Shown piece after piece: positions 9,931-20,734 of a stretch of DNA of 64,000 nt (the first letter of the stretch is position 1; the number at the start of each line of letters is the position of its first letter). The DNA comes from Begonia masoniana (taxonomy: Eukaryota > Streptophyta > Magnoliopsida > Cucurbitales > Begoniaceae): NCBI GenBank assembly GCA_022432975.1, contig CM039511.1, positions 17,696,557 through 17,760,556 of the forward strand. The letters are read 5' to 3'. Made by a program: the position numbers and the translations under genes. The notes below the pieces were generated by a model that did no database searches, was not told the origin of the DNA, and saw only the letters and a program-made list of their open reading frames with translations.

Positions 9931-10520
9931 ACGTCACCCTCGAAGTATTCTTATTTTAACAAGTCAACCTCTACTGGACATTCGTTCTCTACTAACGAGC
10001 ATCCGCTTAGTTTTAAATGTAAAATGAGCGTCCATTCAACAATTTTCAAGCATCCGTTCATAGGCATCCATTTTGGCACCTGTTCAAAGCCACGTTTTCG
10101 CCCATGCTCGGGATCGGACATCCATTTATTTTGGAACGGACGTCCGTTCCCGAGCACGTTCGAAAACACAGCTTTGAATGGGTGCCAAAACGACGTTCGT
10201 TCTTGAGAATCGCTAGGAACAGACGTCCATTGTTTATTAAACAGATGTTTGTTGCCCGTCCCTATAAAACGGCGATTTGGCGGTTTGCAAAAATGGCGCA
10301 TGTTTTTTTTTTTTATAGGGTCAGGCAACGGACGTCTGTTTAATAAACAACGAGCGTCAGTTCTTGAGAAGTCACCAGGAACGGACGCCCTGTGGTGGAG
10401 AACGGATGTCAAGTAGGAGTTGATTTGTTAGAATAATATATTTTGAGGCTGACATTGTGAAGAATAATTCTTTAATGACATTTTGTGAAATATCCCAAAC
10501 TTTAGGATTTAAAATAGAAT
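9931..10520. repeat. Palindromic element, copy 1 (left end removed by element A)
   Basis: Homologous to 26401-27010. The right arm (about 10420-10500) contains GTGAAGAATAATTC and GAGGCTGACATT; the left arm starts at ACGTCACCCTCGAAG immediately after the LTR of A. The interior is rich in CGTCCGTTC-type motifs on both strands. Element A inserted into this copy, so its outer left arm should sit beyond the 5' LTR, outside the window. Confidence 0.7.
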
Positions 10521-10913
10521 TTATCCTATTAAATAATTACACGCCAGTTAATTTATAATTTTTTGCGGTTAATTCACTGTATAAGTTTGAAATAATCTTA
10601 CAATTAATTTGGCGTTTAGTTTTAATATAATTAAGAAATTTTATTCCATATTTAATTGTTAATAAAAAGTAATTATTAATCGCATAATAAAATTAAATAC
10701 GGCTGAACTCCCTTCAAAATAAAGCATTCTGGCTTTCTTTAATCTTTAATAGAATTGGACGTTGCATTGAATTTATTTATTTTATTTAATTATATTAACT
10801 TTTCTATTAAATTTGAAAAACACATATCATAATTTTTCTCAAATGTATTTATTTCATTAATGTAATTTTGTTCATTTTAACCAATACATTAAATATTTTT
10901 CAAATTTTTTAAA
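10521..10913. other. AT-rich sequence shared with 27.0-27.4 kb
   Basis: No gene seen. The sequence tracks 27021-27425 closely (landmarks TACGGCTGAACTCCC and AAAGCATTCTGGC), so both copies belong to one longer repeat or a duplicated segment. It ends where the MULE begins. Confidence 0.6.
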
Positions 10914-11750
10914 GGAAAATTACCAATTAAAACCTTAAAGTATAGGTTTTTTTAATTTCAACCATAAACTATCATTTCTAGTGCCCTTAACCTTAAGCTA
11001 TGAAAAACCTAACAAATTCAATCCTTGCGGACGTCCTTTTACCATCCGTTATAGAATTTTGTCATAGAACAGACGGACTCTTAAAAACAGAGTCTGTCTG
11101 TTATCTAGAATAGACGGACTGTTTCAAAACACAGTCCATCCGTTTATATTTTTTGCCGTATACAGTGCGCACTCTAAAAAAACACCGTCTGTTCGTTCTT
11201 CTCTGGCGACGTGACACTCGAAAACGTCACATCGGACGCACTCTGGGTGTGTTTACCCTCTGTTCTACACCATCTGTCCGTTCTGTTTGCGGTGTATTAT
11301 ATAAACGGACGCACGTTGGATCAACATGATATAAAATGGACAGACTCTCCGAGAGTCCATCCGTTGTCCTCAGCGGACGCACTCGTATATAGAGAGTGCG
11401 TCCATTTGTAAAACTAGGGCGAGAGCGGAGGATCACCACCCTCGCTGAGTGCGTCCGTTTTTTAAAATCTAACAAGATAGGATGGTCACCACCCTTGCCG
11501 AGTGCGTCCGATCTCACGATTATATCAGAACAGAGAGCTTCCCGAAGCTCATTCACGCATTTTCCTTTGCAAAAACTACGTTTCTCTCAAAACTCTTGCA
11601 AATTTTTTTGCAGAAAATCGACCGAAAAACGCTCCAGGTTATTGCTTTATCAATTCTGAATTTTTTCGTTGGATTTTTATCCAACAAACCTCACAAATTC
11701 AAGAACCAGCCCTCAAAATTCAAAATTTCCCAAATCACAAATTCGTCGTA
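10914..11750 (+). repeat. Left terminal inverted repeat of MULE 1
   Basis: About 830 bp, reaching to the transposase start codon at 11752. It holds many copies of a GAGTGCGTCCG or GACGGACTCT motif in both orientations. The inverse is found at 20735-20913 and 21569-22207, split by a solo LTR. MULE TIRs usually also act as promoters for the transposase. Confidence 0.8.
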
Positions 11751-11751
11751 A

Positions 11752-13871
11752 ATGGCTGAGAGATTAGTTCATGCAGATGAGCCTGCGAACATAGAGTGCT
11801 ACCCGGAGGAGGACGCTCCCATATATGGTGATATTCAAGCATTCGATCACTTAGAGACGGTTGGAGAAATAGAGGTGCATTCATCCTCACAAACTCTGGA
11901 CGATGAGCCACGATCACCGTTCATGTTGGATGATGACGAGGCGGAAAACATACAAGTAAAGGAAGAAAATTCGGATGATTTTTGTTTGGGTAGACAATAT
12001 AGTTTTTTAACAGCCATTAGAGAGGAAATACGAAATTATGCTTTGAAAAATGAATTTGATATTAAATTTGTTAAAAGTGAACGTACACGACTCACGATAG
12101 AGTGCCAAGGAGGATGTAAGTGGCGACTGCATGCTTTGGTCATGCAAAATGAGTTGACATTCCAAATAAAGAGTTACTTTAAAACTCAAAGTTGTGCAAG
12201 GACAATTGATAATCGACATGCTTCGACAGAATGGTTGGCAAAACGTTATTTGGATAGGTTCAAAAGTCAACCGGACTAGGAAATTCATTCTATTATCGAG
12301 ACGCTGAGGAAGGAATATAATGTGAACATTACGCGGAGTCTTGCCGGAAGAGCAAGAAGAAAAGCTAAAGAACTTAATGACGGGAGGGGCGAAAAACAAT
12401 TCAAGCTACTTTGTTCATACACATAAGAAATCAGGAGATCAAATCTGGGTAGCACAGTGAAAATATATAGTTACGTGGTGGGTGAGGGTCGAAATGAGAA
12501 GATGATATTTGAAAGAATGTACATATATATGGCTGCTTGCAAGGCAGGTGTGTTGCAACGGGGCAGCCTTATTATCTGTTTAAATGGATGTCATTTGAAG
12601 GGCTCCTGCCTTGGCCAATTACTCACGGCCGTCAGTATTGATGGCAATAATGACATATATCTCATTGCCATTGCCAACGTGGAGTCAGAATGCAAGGACT
12701 CGTGGAAGTATTTTTGGAGATATTGCAGGATGACCTAAGCACTGACAATGGACGCGAATGGACATTTGTGTCGAATTGACAAAAGATATATATTATTAGT
12801 ATTAGTATTGTTCGGGCGTTGTAATTATATTTTTTTATGCTGAGTATGTTTTTATTTAGAATGTCAGGGGTTATCGCTTGTTGTGGAGGAGACATTTGGT
12901 TTAGCCGAACACCGCTATTGCTTCCGGCATATGTATGCAAACTTCAAAAGTCAATTTCGGTGCAGAACGTATAAAGATGCGATGTGGAATGCAACAAAGG
13001 TAACCACAAGGGAATATTTCGAGATAGAAATGAAGAAAGGGCATGAGCTAAACCTGGATGCCCACGCATGGCTTCGACGAATACCGCCTAGCTATTGGGC
13101 TAATCATGCATTTTCGTCGATTTCCAAGTGCGACTTGGGCTTGAATAATTTATGCGAGTCGTTCAATGCAGCTCTATTGCCGGCCAGGGACAAACCGATC
13201 CTGACTATGTTCGAGATTATTCGAAATACCTTGATGACTCGTATTGTAAAAAAATACGACAAGATACTCAAGTCAACAGATGTCATATGTCCTCAGATAA
13301 TGAAAAAGCTGGGGAAACTAAAAGAGACAGCTCATAATTGGAGTGATCAGTTAGCGGAAGATTAAAGTTTTGAGGTCAGCAACGGCAAAGAACAATATGT
13401 CATTGACCTGATTGCAGGCGTGTGCAAATGTCAGAGGTGGGAGCTTACTGGAATCTCATGTGTTCATGTCATTCCATGCATTAATTTCATGAGGTTGCCG
13501 CAAGAAATTTTGTTCATCAATACTATCACCGGACTACATACTTGGCGATGTACTCAAACTTCATTCGTCCCATTAATGGCCAACATGCGGCTGGAACCAG
13601 ACAATGCGATCCCAATCGTTCCACCGAGAGAAGGCGTCAACCTGGTAGGCCGAAAAAGAAAAGAGTGGGCGATGTTGATGAGCCACCTACGTCAAAAATT
13701 TATAAGAAGAAATCTAGAATGTCATATGGTAAATGTCGGCATCCGGGGCACAATAGTCGCACATGTCCTGACAGGGGATCCACTTCAGGTGCTGCCGCTT
13801 CGCACGACACATTTATGGATTTCCAAACATTTGACGGGACACAAGTACATTTTTACCCATTATTCTCATAA
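11752..13871 (+). pseudogene. MuDR-like transposase of MULE 1
   Basis: Exon 1 starts MAERLVHADE and includes an acidic N terminus, the MuDR N-terminal domain (about 11995-12275, GCKWRLHAL) and the transposase core (CKAGVLQRG...GQLLTAVSIDGNN at 12535-12655). The conserved LDGCHLKG box reads LNGCHLKG, losing the first catalytic Asp. The last part has HRYCFRHMYANFK (12913), NNLCESFNA (13147), a SWIM zinc finger (CKCQRWELTGISCVH, about 13420-13470) and a zinc knuckle whose first Cys is Tyr. Stops include TAG 12277-12279 and TGA near 12776, both at expected Trp codons. An 82-bp intron is predicted at 12786-12867 with a mutated donor (AT for GT). Confidence 0.88.
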
Positions 13872-14134
13872 ACAAACTTTCATTATTTAATTAATATAGT
13901 TTTCATTACGTGCATGAATCTTCTACACATGGCCATGGAAGGGGATGAACTACCAGGCGATGACGAGGACAATCTAGAACTGTTTTATTTTATGGACATT
14001 ATACTTTATTTTTGCATTTTCTCTGTTGTAATTTAAATTGATGTACATTGTAGTTATGATGTAATACTACAAACGACCATTGTAGTTTATAATTCAAATT
14101 GTAGTTTTTTTTCCTGGACATTGTACTTTGATGT
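13872..14134. other. 3' region of MULE 1 before the Cassandra array
   Basis: AT-rich, with loose repeats of TTGTAGTT and GATGTA-type words. It includes a short acidic tail resembling the DDEDNLELFY end of some MULE transposases near 13955-13985. No other gene seen. Confidence 0.4.
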
Positions 14135-14221
14135 TGTAACGACCCCTTTTCCCAGCAAGATATTGTTCGCTTTGAGGATTGAGCCGTATCTCAATATTCT
14201 CCCCTCACGGCTTTGTTTGGC

Positions 14222-14330
14222 GAGGACTTCCCAGTCGGTCACTCAACCTTGTACTACTCTCGTCGAAACACTTTTAACTTCGGAGTTCTTATGGGATCCG
14301 TTGCCAATTGTGCTCCAAAACGCGTCTTAC
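14222..14330 (-). ncRNA. 5S rRNA-derived block in Cassandra LTR A
   Basis: The reverse complement reads GGATCCCATAAGAACTCCG, AAGTTAAAAGTG, CGAGAGTAGTAC and GGGAAGTCCTCG in order, matching the body of plant 5S rRNA with its internal promoter boxes partly kept. It is embedded in a TRIM LTR, so it is not an rDNA unit. Confidence 0.8.
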
Positions 14331-14492
14331 TATTTTTGGGAGGGTCTCTTTACATATGTTTTATTTCCACATACTTCCCCAAGCGATGTGAGATTGTGAC
14401 GACCCCCACATTACGACCTACCCCCTTCACCGGCCTTTTTCCCGCACGGACGCACCGCCATTCGGGTCCGGATCCAGTATACGGGCCAGTCG

Positions 14493-16790
14493 TGTAATAC
14501 CTGAGATTTTTTGGTGTTACGCTTTTTAATTATTATGCTTGGAAATGGGGAAATTTTGTTAGAACCCTAGGAATTTATTAGGTTATTTGGTGGGATAAGG
14601 AGATTTTGGGGAAACCAAACTAGGGAGTAACCGAAACAACGAACTATGTAGCGAAGTTGGTAAGAAACCAATGGAGGGGCAATTTGGGTAGGAATTAAGG
14701 TAGTTGGGAGGGAGCCAATGGATGAGATCCAAGTGTCCAAGCTTGTTGGAGAAGCTTTGCTATCTCTCTCTTCCTTCTTCTCTTCGTAAAACACTCATCA
14801 TTTTCTTCTTCTCCTTTCTGCCTTCTCTCTTCCAGACGACGAACGACCATCAAAGCTCCTCCGATCTCCTCAGTTTCTTTCTATTTCTCTGCCTAAGGTA
14901 ATCATCTACTATAGTTAACGAGTTTAGACAAGTTAAAATGTTAGTTTTTTGAAGTTTAGGGTTAAGGTTTTGCAGAAAACTCAATGATTTTATACTAAAA
15001 ACACGTTAGAATGTTATCAAAGGGTTTGATGGAGCTAGAGAGAAGACTACTAAGTTTGATTAGTTAGCATTTTTCAACGTGGTTCATTTTCAATCGTACA
15101 TGATATAGATCTGTGGATCGCCGAGGACGTGCGTACAAAGCTTGCAACACTACGGACGCCAGGTAAGTTCATGCGTATAAGTTGGCCCTTAAGGCCCTAC
15201 AACACGGAGATACTAGGTTTTTGGTTGTCGGGTAGTTAGGTGGTAGGTTAAGTTCTAAGTTGAATGAGTTTGCTTTCTGTTTTGCTTGTTAGCTTGTAGC
15301 CTGTTTAACTTATGTTTAAGCACCGTAAATGTTCATATATACACGTTTTCCTGAAAGTCATGTAAATGTTTTATGCACGAGGTTTGAAGTTAAGAAAGAT
15401 AAAACCTGTAATGTAATGTACGGTTAAGTGTGGGACGAGGACTGGCATCCTGTTCTGTATTCCTGTAATGTATACCTGTTATGTGCCTGATAGTGTACTT
15501 TTGTTGCGCCAGTTCCTCTATAAGCTCCACTTATACCTTCTGTGCACTTGACGTAATGTAAAGTAATGTTCATGTATTTCAAAAGTTTATGTATAGCATA
15601 TGCATCATTGCATTGTATGTTCTTACTGAGCTCTAGGCTCATAGTTGAACTCCCTGTTGTAGGTATGGATCCTCCAGATGAGGACTTTGTGCCTCAGGCC
15701 AACGAGTAGATGGAGTTGGTAGGACGAGCTCATGGGGTGGTTATGGTAGCCAGACATATTTTGAACCTGTGGGGGTGTATTTTTGAGGTGTATGTCAAGT
15801 TCTGTACAGCTTTTGGGATTTTAAAATGATGTATAGACTTTGTGTTGATGTTTTAAAACCTCTGTTCTGACAGTTGAATATATATTTTGAAATATTCTGA
15901 AACTGCTTGGAGTCTTTTCTTTTAGGTTATGCGTGGATTGTCTTGGGTTTTAGAGCTATCCATGCAGTTAGATTTTAGAACTTCTGTCATATTTTTCTGG
16001 TACGTCCAAACTTATGTTTTGAATCAGGTTGTTGAAGTTTGAACCTTTTTGTGCCAAGAGATGTAAACTGTCAAACAGAGAGGCAGCCGATTGATCGGCT
16101 GTGGTAGCAGATCGATCGGTGAAGTGTTGAATTTTAAAAACAGTCGTTCATTCTACCCTAAAAAAAACAGTCGTCCATTCCGCCCTTTAAAAACAGTCGT
16201 CTGTTCTGTCCTTTAAAACAGTCGTCCACGCTATTCTTTAAAATAGTCGTACACGTCGTTCTTTACAACAGTCGTCCACGTTGTTCTTTAAAACAGTTGT
16301 CCATTCCTGTTGACTTCTGCAGTCGTCCACAGCTTCTACACTTCTGTTGTCCACAGCTCCTGCACTTCTGTTGTCCACAGCTCCTGCACTTCTGTTGTCC
16401 ACAGCTCCTGCACTTCTGTTGCACTTCTGTTGTCCACAGCTTCTGCACTTCTGTCGTCCACAGCTTTTGAACTTCTGTTGTCCACAGCTCCTGCGCTTCT
16501 GTTGTCCACAGCTCTTGCGCTTCTGTCGTCCACAGCTTCTGCGCTTCTGTTGTCCACAGCTTCTGCACTTCTGTTGTCCATAGCTTCTGCACTTCTGTTG
16601 TCCACAGCTTCTGCACCTCTGTCGTCCACAGCTTCTGCACTTCTGTTGTCCACAGCTTTTGCATTTCTATTTTCCATTTTATGCCTTTGATTTTATGTCT
16701 GGCCATTTTAAAAGTTCAAAAAAAAAAACTTCACGTTTCTAATGTCTGGTGTGAGGCTCGCCAACCTCGATCAGTTCGGGGGTCGTCACA
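14493..16790 (+). mobile_element. Solo Tekay LTR inside Cassandra LTR A
   Basis: TGTAATACCTGAG to GGGGGTCGTCACA, 2298 bp, flanked by AGTCG at 14488-14492 and 16791-16795. Exon 1 donor AAG|GTAATC is at 14897/14898, donor CCAG|GTAAGTTCATGC near 15161, acceptor CTGTTGTAG near 15661 followed by MDPPDEDFVPQANE and TAG. The minisatellite is at 16310-16672. It is younger than the Cassandra array it interrupts. Confidence 0.93.
16310..16672 (+). repeat. 24-bp minisatellite in solo LTR
   Basis: About 15 tandem units of 24 bp (with one shorter unit) on the theme CTTCTGTTGTCCACAG plus CTTCTGCA. Because the unit is a multiple of three, long open frames cross it on both strands; these are not genes. Confidence 0.85.
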
Positions 16791-16976
16791 AGTCGTGCAC
16801 ATATGGGTCATCACAATCACCCCCCCCCCCCTCGGGCCCAACGTCCTTGTTGGCCACATTTTCAATTGGGTACAGGCTCTGATACCATTTGTAACGACCC
16901 CTTTTCCCAGCAAGATATTGTCCGCTCTAGGGATTGGGCCGTAGCCCAATATCCTCCCCTCACAGCTTTGTTTGGC

Positions 16977-17087
16977 GAGGACTTCCCAGTCGGTCACCCA
17001 ACCTAGTACTACTCTCGCCGAAGCACTTTTAACTTCGGAGTTCTTATGAGATCCGTTGTCAATTGTGCTCCAAAACGCGTCTTACTA
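16977..17087 (-). ncRNA. 5S rRNA-derived block in Cassandra LTR B
   Basis: Same layout as in LTR A: the reverse complement holds GAACTCCGAAGTTAAAAGTG, CGGCGAGAGTAGTAC, TTGGGTGACC and GGGAAGTCCTCG. These match the A-box and C-box parts of the 5S internal promoter. Confidence 0.82.
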
Positions 17088-17426
17088 TTTTTGGGAGGGT
17101 CTCTTTACATATGTTTCATTTCCACATACTTCCCCAAGTGATGTGAGATAGTGACGGATCCCCACATTACAACCTACCCCTTTCACCGGCCTTTTTCCTT
17201 CGCGGACGCACCACCATCCGGGTCCAGATCCAGTATACGGGCCAGTCGTGCACATATGGGTCATCACAATCACTCCCCTTCGGGGGCCCAACGTCCTCGT
17301 TGGCCACATTTTCAGTTGGGTACAGGCTCTGATACCATTTGTAACGACCCATTTTCCCAGCAAGAAATTGTCCGCTTTGGGGATTGGGCTGTAGCCCAAT
17401 ATCCTCCCCTCACGGCTTTTTTGGCA

Positions 17427-17540
17427 AGGACTTCCCAGTCGGTCACCCAACCTGGTACTACTCTCGCCGAAGTACTTTTAACTTCGGAATTCTTATGGGA
17501 TCCGTTGCCAATTGTGCTCCAAAACGCGTCTTACTATTTT
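17427..17540 (-). ncRNA. 5S rRNA-derived block in Cassandra LTR C
   Basis: The reverse complement includes GGATCCCATAAGAATTCCG, GAAGTTAAAAGTACTTCGG, GAGAGTAGTACCAGG and GGGTGACCGACTGGGAAG. One change (GCTT to ACTT) lies in the A-box region. Otherwise it is as complete as LTR B. Confidence 0.82.
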
Positions 17541-17712
17541 TAGGAGGGTCTCTTTACATATGTTTCATTTCGACATATTTCCCAAGCGATGTGGGATTGT
17601 GACGACCCCCACATTACGACCTACCCCCACCAGCCTTTTTCCCGCGTGGACGCACCGCCATCCGGGTCCGGATCCAGTATACGGGCTAGTCATGCACATA
17701 TGGGTCATCATA

Positions 17713-17990
17713 GATGTATTTTAGTTTATGATGTAAAATTCTGGAACTGTTTGGTTATTTGAATATGCAGGAACCGTTTGATATTACCTATGGGGAGTCA
17801 TAAAACAAAGAAAATTATGTCCAATTAGTGTAAAAAATTTAGTGTATAAAACTTTAATTTATCAAACATAGTGCAATTTAGTGAAAAATTTGCTAGAGTT
17901 TCCTTTGTTTTTTGACTCCCTCATAGCTAATACCATCATACATATTCAAATACCCAAACAGTTTCAGAATTTTGCATCAAACTAAAGTGC
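17713..17990. repeat. Imperfect palindrome inside MULE 1
   Basis: The left arm (AAATTCTGGAACTGTTTGG near 17731, TTATTTGAATATG) is inverted at 17900-17985 (CATATTCAAATACCCAAAC). The spacer is about 90 bp and AT-rich. It may be a MITE or a subterminal hairpin of the MULE; no target duplication was identified. Confidence 0.5.
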
Positions 17991-18269
17991 ATCAAAGTAA
18001 AATAAATGAAATTAAAGTGCATCAAATTAAAGTACATCAAACTAAAATGCATCAGTTCTAGAATTTTACATCATAAACTAAAATACATCAAATTAAAGTC
18101 TTTCAAACTAATGTACATCAAATTGAATTACAAAATAAACTACAGTTAGACTTCTTCTTCATAGATTCATAGTCTAGTAGTCCATCATCCCCTATCTACA
18201 CGTAATCAAAGTTATATTAGAAAATATTAATTATAATGAAAATAAAAATGAGAAAAAAAGGTTGAAATG
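17991..18269. repeat. Degenerate CATCAAA repeats
   Basis: Short repeats of AAAGTGCATCAAA or AAAGTACATCAAA, roughly 15-20 bp apart. No gene seen. Confidence 0.45.
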
Positions 18270-20517
18270 TACGTACGATTGAGTATCGTCGTCATTGCCC
18301 ATCATCGGTTGAACTTCCTCATCATTGCCCACCATCGGTTGGGCATAGTCATTATCCTCTTCCATTGGTTAGGCGTCGTCTTCATTGCCCGACATCTGTT
18401 GACTGCCCTCGTCATGGCCCCCCATCCAATTCAGAATGATCTGCCTCGTACCTCTCTAGTAGTCCATTATATTTTTCTAGTAGCTCATCATCCCTCTGAG
18501 GTTGTTCATCACCTTTATATGAGACTCTGCATGCCTCATTTCAAGCTGATTGACTCTGTCTGCGAGAGAGTCTATCTCTGCCTTACTCACTTCCTAGCTC
18601 ATCGGGAGCACTATGGTCATGGGTGCCTCCATATGAACATCATCCTGGGGGCCCTCTCATCTCCCTTGGACGTCTAGATCCCGCCTGTTTCAACAAGGCC
18701 CATCCGAACCAAATGAATCTTGCCAAAAATGTCACCGGCCCACTGTGATCTCATTTGCACTCCAGGCAGTAACTGAATATGAAAATGCTGGACAATCTTC
18801 AGAATCAACACACCATAGGACATGTTCTTGTTTCGTGTACGCCTGATCTCACACATGTAACTTAAAATCACAAAGCCGGGTCGAACATCCTACCGCTGTA
18901 CAGTTTCTCCATCACATAGAGATCCAGAAGTTAACGAGATCTCTATGTCCATGTCGCGGTAGAATGGTGTGTGATACCATGTTGTGGATCACACGAGCTT
19001 TTTAGTTCAAATCTCTAGCTCTTGGCTTAGGGAACCCCACAATGTCAGATTTCTAATTACTTTTCCTTAAGAACTCTGTTCCCTCGACTGTTACGATAAA
19101 ATGACAGTTCCGAGAAGTATGGTAGCATCTTTCCACCCCTTCTCCGACAAACCCGATCAACTCAATGACCCTCTCTGGAGTAATCACAATCTTCGTACTG
19201 AATATGTATGTCTTTATACTTCCCGACCTCTCGAAAAAGCTCATGTTCTCATAAAATAGGCAAAAAATTTGGTCACAGCTATCGCTTTTCACACTGTACA
19301 CCCCTTGGAGGCCGATTATGTTGAATATCTCCTGTATCCCTAAGGACTCCCAACCTGTAAAATTCACGATCTTCAAAACCATATCGATTGGTGTAACAAA
19401 TCCAGCTAGAACTGCTCTTCACAAGCCACACTACGAAATTTAGTGTACTAAAACTCCGACTGGTTCGACCATGGCAGCTAGGGGTGTTTAAAAATCGAAC
19501 CGGAACTGGAAATCGAACCAAAATCGATGACATCGGTCCAGTTCGGGTCGGTTTTGATAAAGGAAAAACTGAAATACGGTTCTAAATTACAAGAACCAAC
19601 TGTATTTGTTCGGTTTTCGGTTCGGATCAGCAAGAACAGACAATAACCAAACTGAATTGACCAACAAGGTGAATAATCACGGAGAAGATATGAAATGGCT
19701 GTGGAAGTGGATTTTCCCCGCGAGAAGAGTCATCCGAGGAGTCGCCTCGCGTATCAATTCTCGCTAGAGCGGTAAATCTCTCTCTTACGTTTCGAAAATC
19801 ACGTTTTACCTGCTCTGCAGAGAAAGTGTTTGTGATATTGCCAAACAAATTGAACAGGAGTGTTGAAGTTACGAAGCGATGTTAGGGCTTGCCAGTATGA
19901 GGATGTGCGAGTGATGTGGGAGATGCTGAAGAGAAACAAAACAGAGCTGGTTCAATTTGATAGAAGCAGAAAGGGAGATATGGAGTTTCCTTGAATGTGC
20001 TAGTTCTGCTCCATGTCTTGGTTGCAGGTTTTGAAAATTCCTTCTCTTCCACCGCAGAGTTTTGTGCAAGTCCAACTCATCGTGGCAAGAAAAGCACTTG
20101 CCGACGTCGGAATCATAGCCAGAATTGTTGTCGTAGTCTGTCATATCGCGAAGTCGTTGCATAACTGCGACTCGGTGGCCAGTGGGGGCTCAGGAATTTG
20201 GGTATTTCTCTGGAGCGTGTTAAAAATTGGAACTTTGGAAGTGCTTTTATATAATATATTTTATATTATTTTAAATTTTTTAACATATTTTGAAGAACTG
20301 AAATCGAACAAAAAATTTTGGTTCTGTTCCGGTTGGTTTCCTGATCGGTTTCTGCCTCCATTCTTGAAATCAAATTCTGGTCAGTTCGGTTCGGTTTCCC
20401 TCCAAAATCAAACCGAACCGACGTTTGAACACCCCTAGTGGCGGCCTCACTGTTCACCAGCTTCTGAAGACGTCGCAGGTGCCCGACGTTCTGGAAGTCC
20501 ACCCTTTCACCTAACAA
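18270..20517 (-). pseudogene. Second MULE ORF, putative plant transposon protein
   Basis: On the minus strand, from about 20517: ERVDFQNVGHLRRLQKLV; then, across a hAT-like insertion (19480-20438), ITPERVIELIGFVGEG (about 19170); then SYMCEIRRTRNKNMSYGVLILK, FHIQLLPG and KIHLVRMGLV (18870-18680); and a Gln/Asp-rich tail with GNDEEVQP repeats (18420-18270). The SYGVLILKIVQHF and LVRMGLV stretches resemble the conserved core of the plant transposon ORFs often found beside MULE transposases. Several frame changes and stops show it is dead. The assignment is from motif memory and should be taken as likely, not certain. Confidence 0.55.
19480..20438. mobile_element. Non-autonomous hAT-like element
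   Basis: Termini AGGGGTGTTTAAA and TTTGAACACCCCTAG are inverted. Flanks TGGCAGCT (left) and TGGCGGCC (right) suggest a decayed 8-bp target duplication. Subterminal regions are full of CGGTTCGGTTCGG or GAACCGAAC words, typical of hAT subterminal repeats. The interior encodes no recognisable transposase. It interrupts the minus-strand MULE ORF. Confidence 0.6.
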
Positions 20518-20734
20518 CTAATATCTCAGCCATTTCAGTATAATGTTTCTAAATTATATGCCGAATTGAATAACTCTTGCAAATAAAAAAGACAACCGGT
20601 TAGTTATAAATTCAAAATTTGTATGAGCCAAACATGAAATTCACGCAGTTCTGAAAATTATAAACTCTAAGCTTAGAGATAGAGATGGCGACAAAGATGA
20701 TATCATAAACAAAGTAACAAACCATCAAATTCAC

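Larger units (their letters stand above)
14135..17712 (-). mobile_element. Cassandra TRIM array 1, three LTRs
   Basis: On the minus strand the pattern is LTR - short internal - LTR - short internal - LTR. LTRs are 14135-14492 plus 16796-16815 (split by a Tekay solo LTR), 16890-17268 and 17340-17712, each about 375 bp and carrying a 5S rRNA-like block. The ~70-bp internal segments contain the inverted primer-binding site GGCTCTGATACCA (initiator tRNA-Met type). The array is flanked by GATGT at 14130-14134 and 17713-17717. The outer end reads TCATCATA where internal LTR ends read TCATCACA. Confidence 0.88.

Noticed and set aside
16263..16706. Long open frames on both strands (up to ~147 codons) across the 24-bp repeat
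   Set aside because: The unit is a multiple of three and has no stop in several frames, so open frames arise automatically. Peptides are simple repeats with no start context or homology.
16870..16900. tRNA-like sequence TGGTATCAGAGCC
   Set aside because: Only the 13-18 bp complementary to the tRNA-Met 3' end is present, next to an LTR; it is a primer-binding site, not a tRNA gene.
14222..17540. 5S rRNA genes
   Set aside because: The 5S-like blocks are inside LTRs that also have TG...CA ends, PBS sites and target duplications, the Cassandra arrangement. No rDNA spacer structure is present. Pol III activity is possible but not shown.
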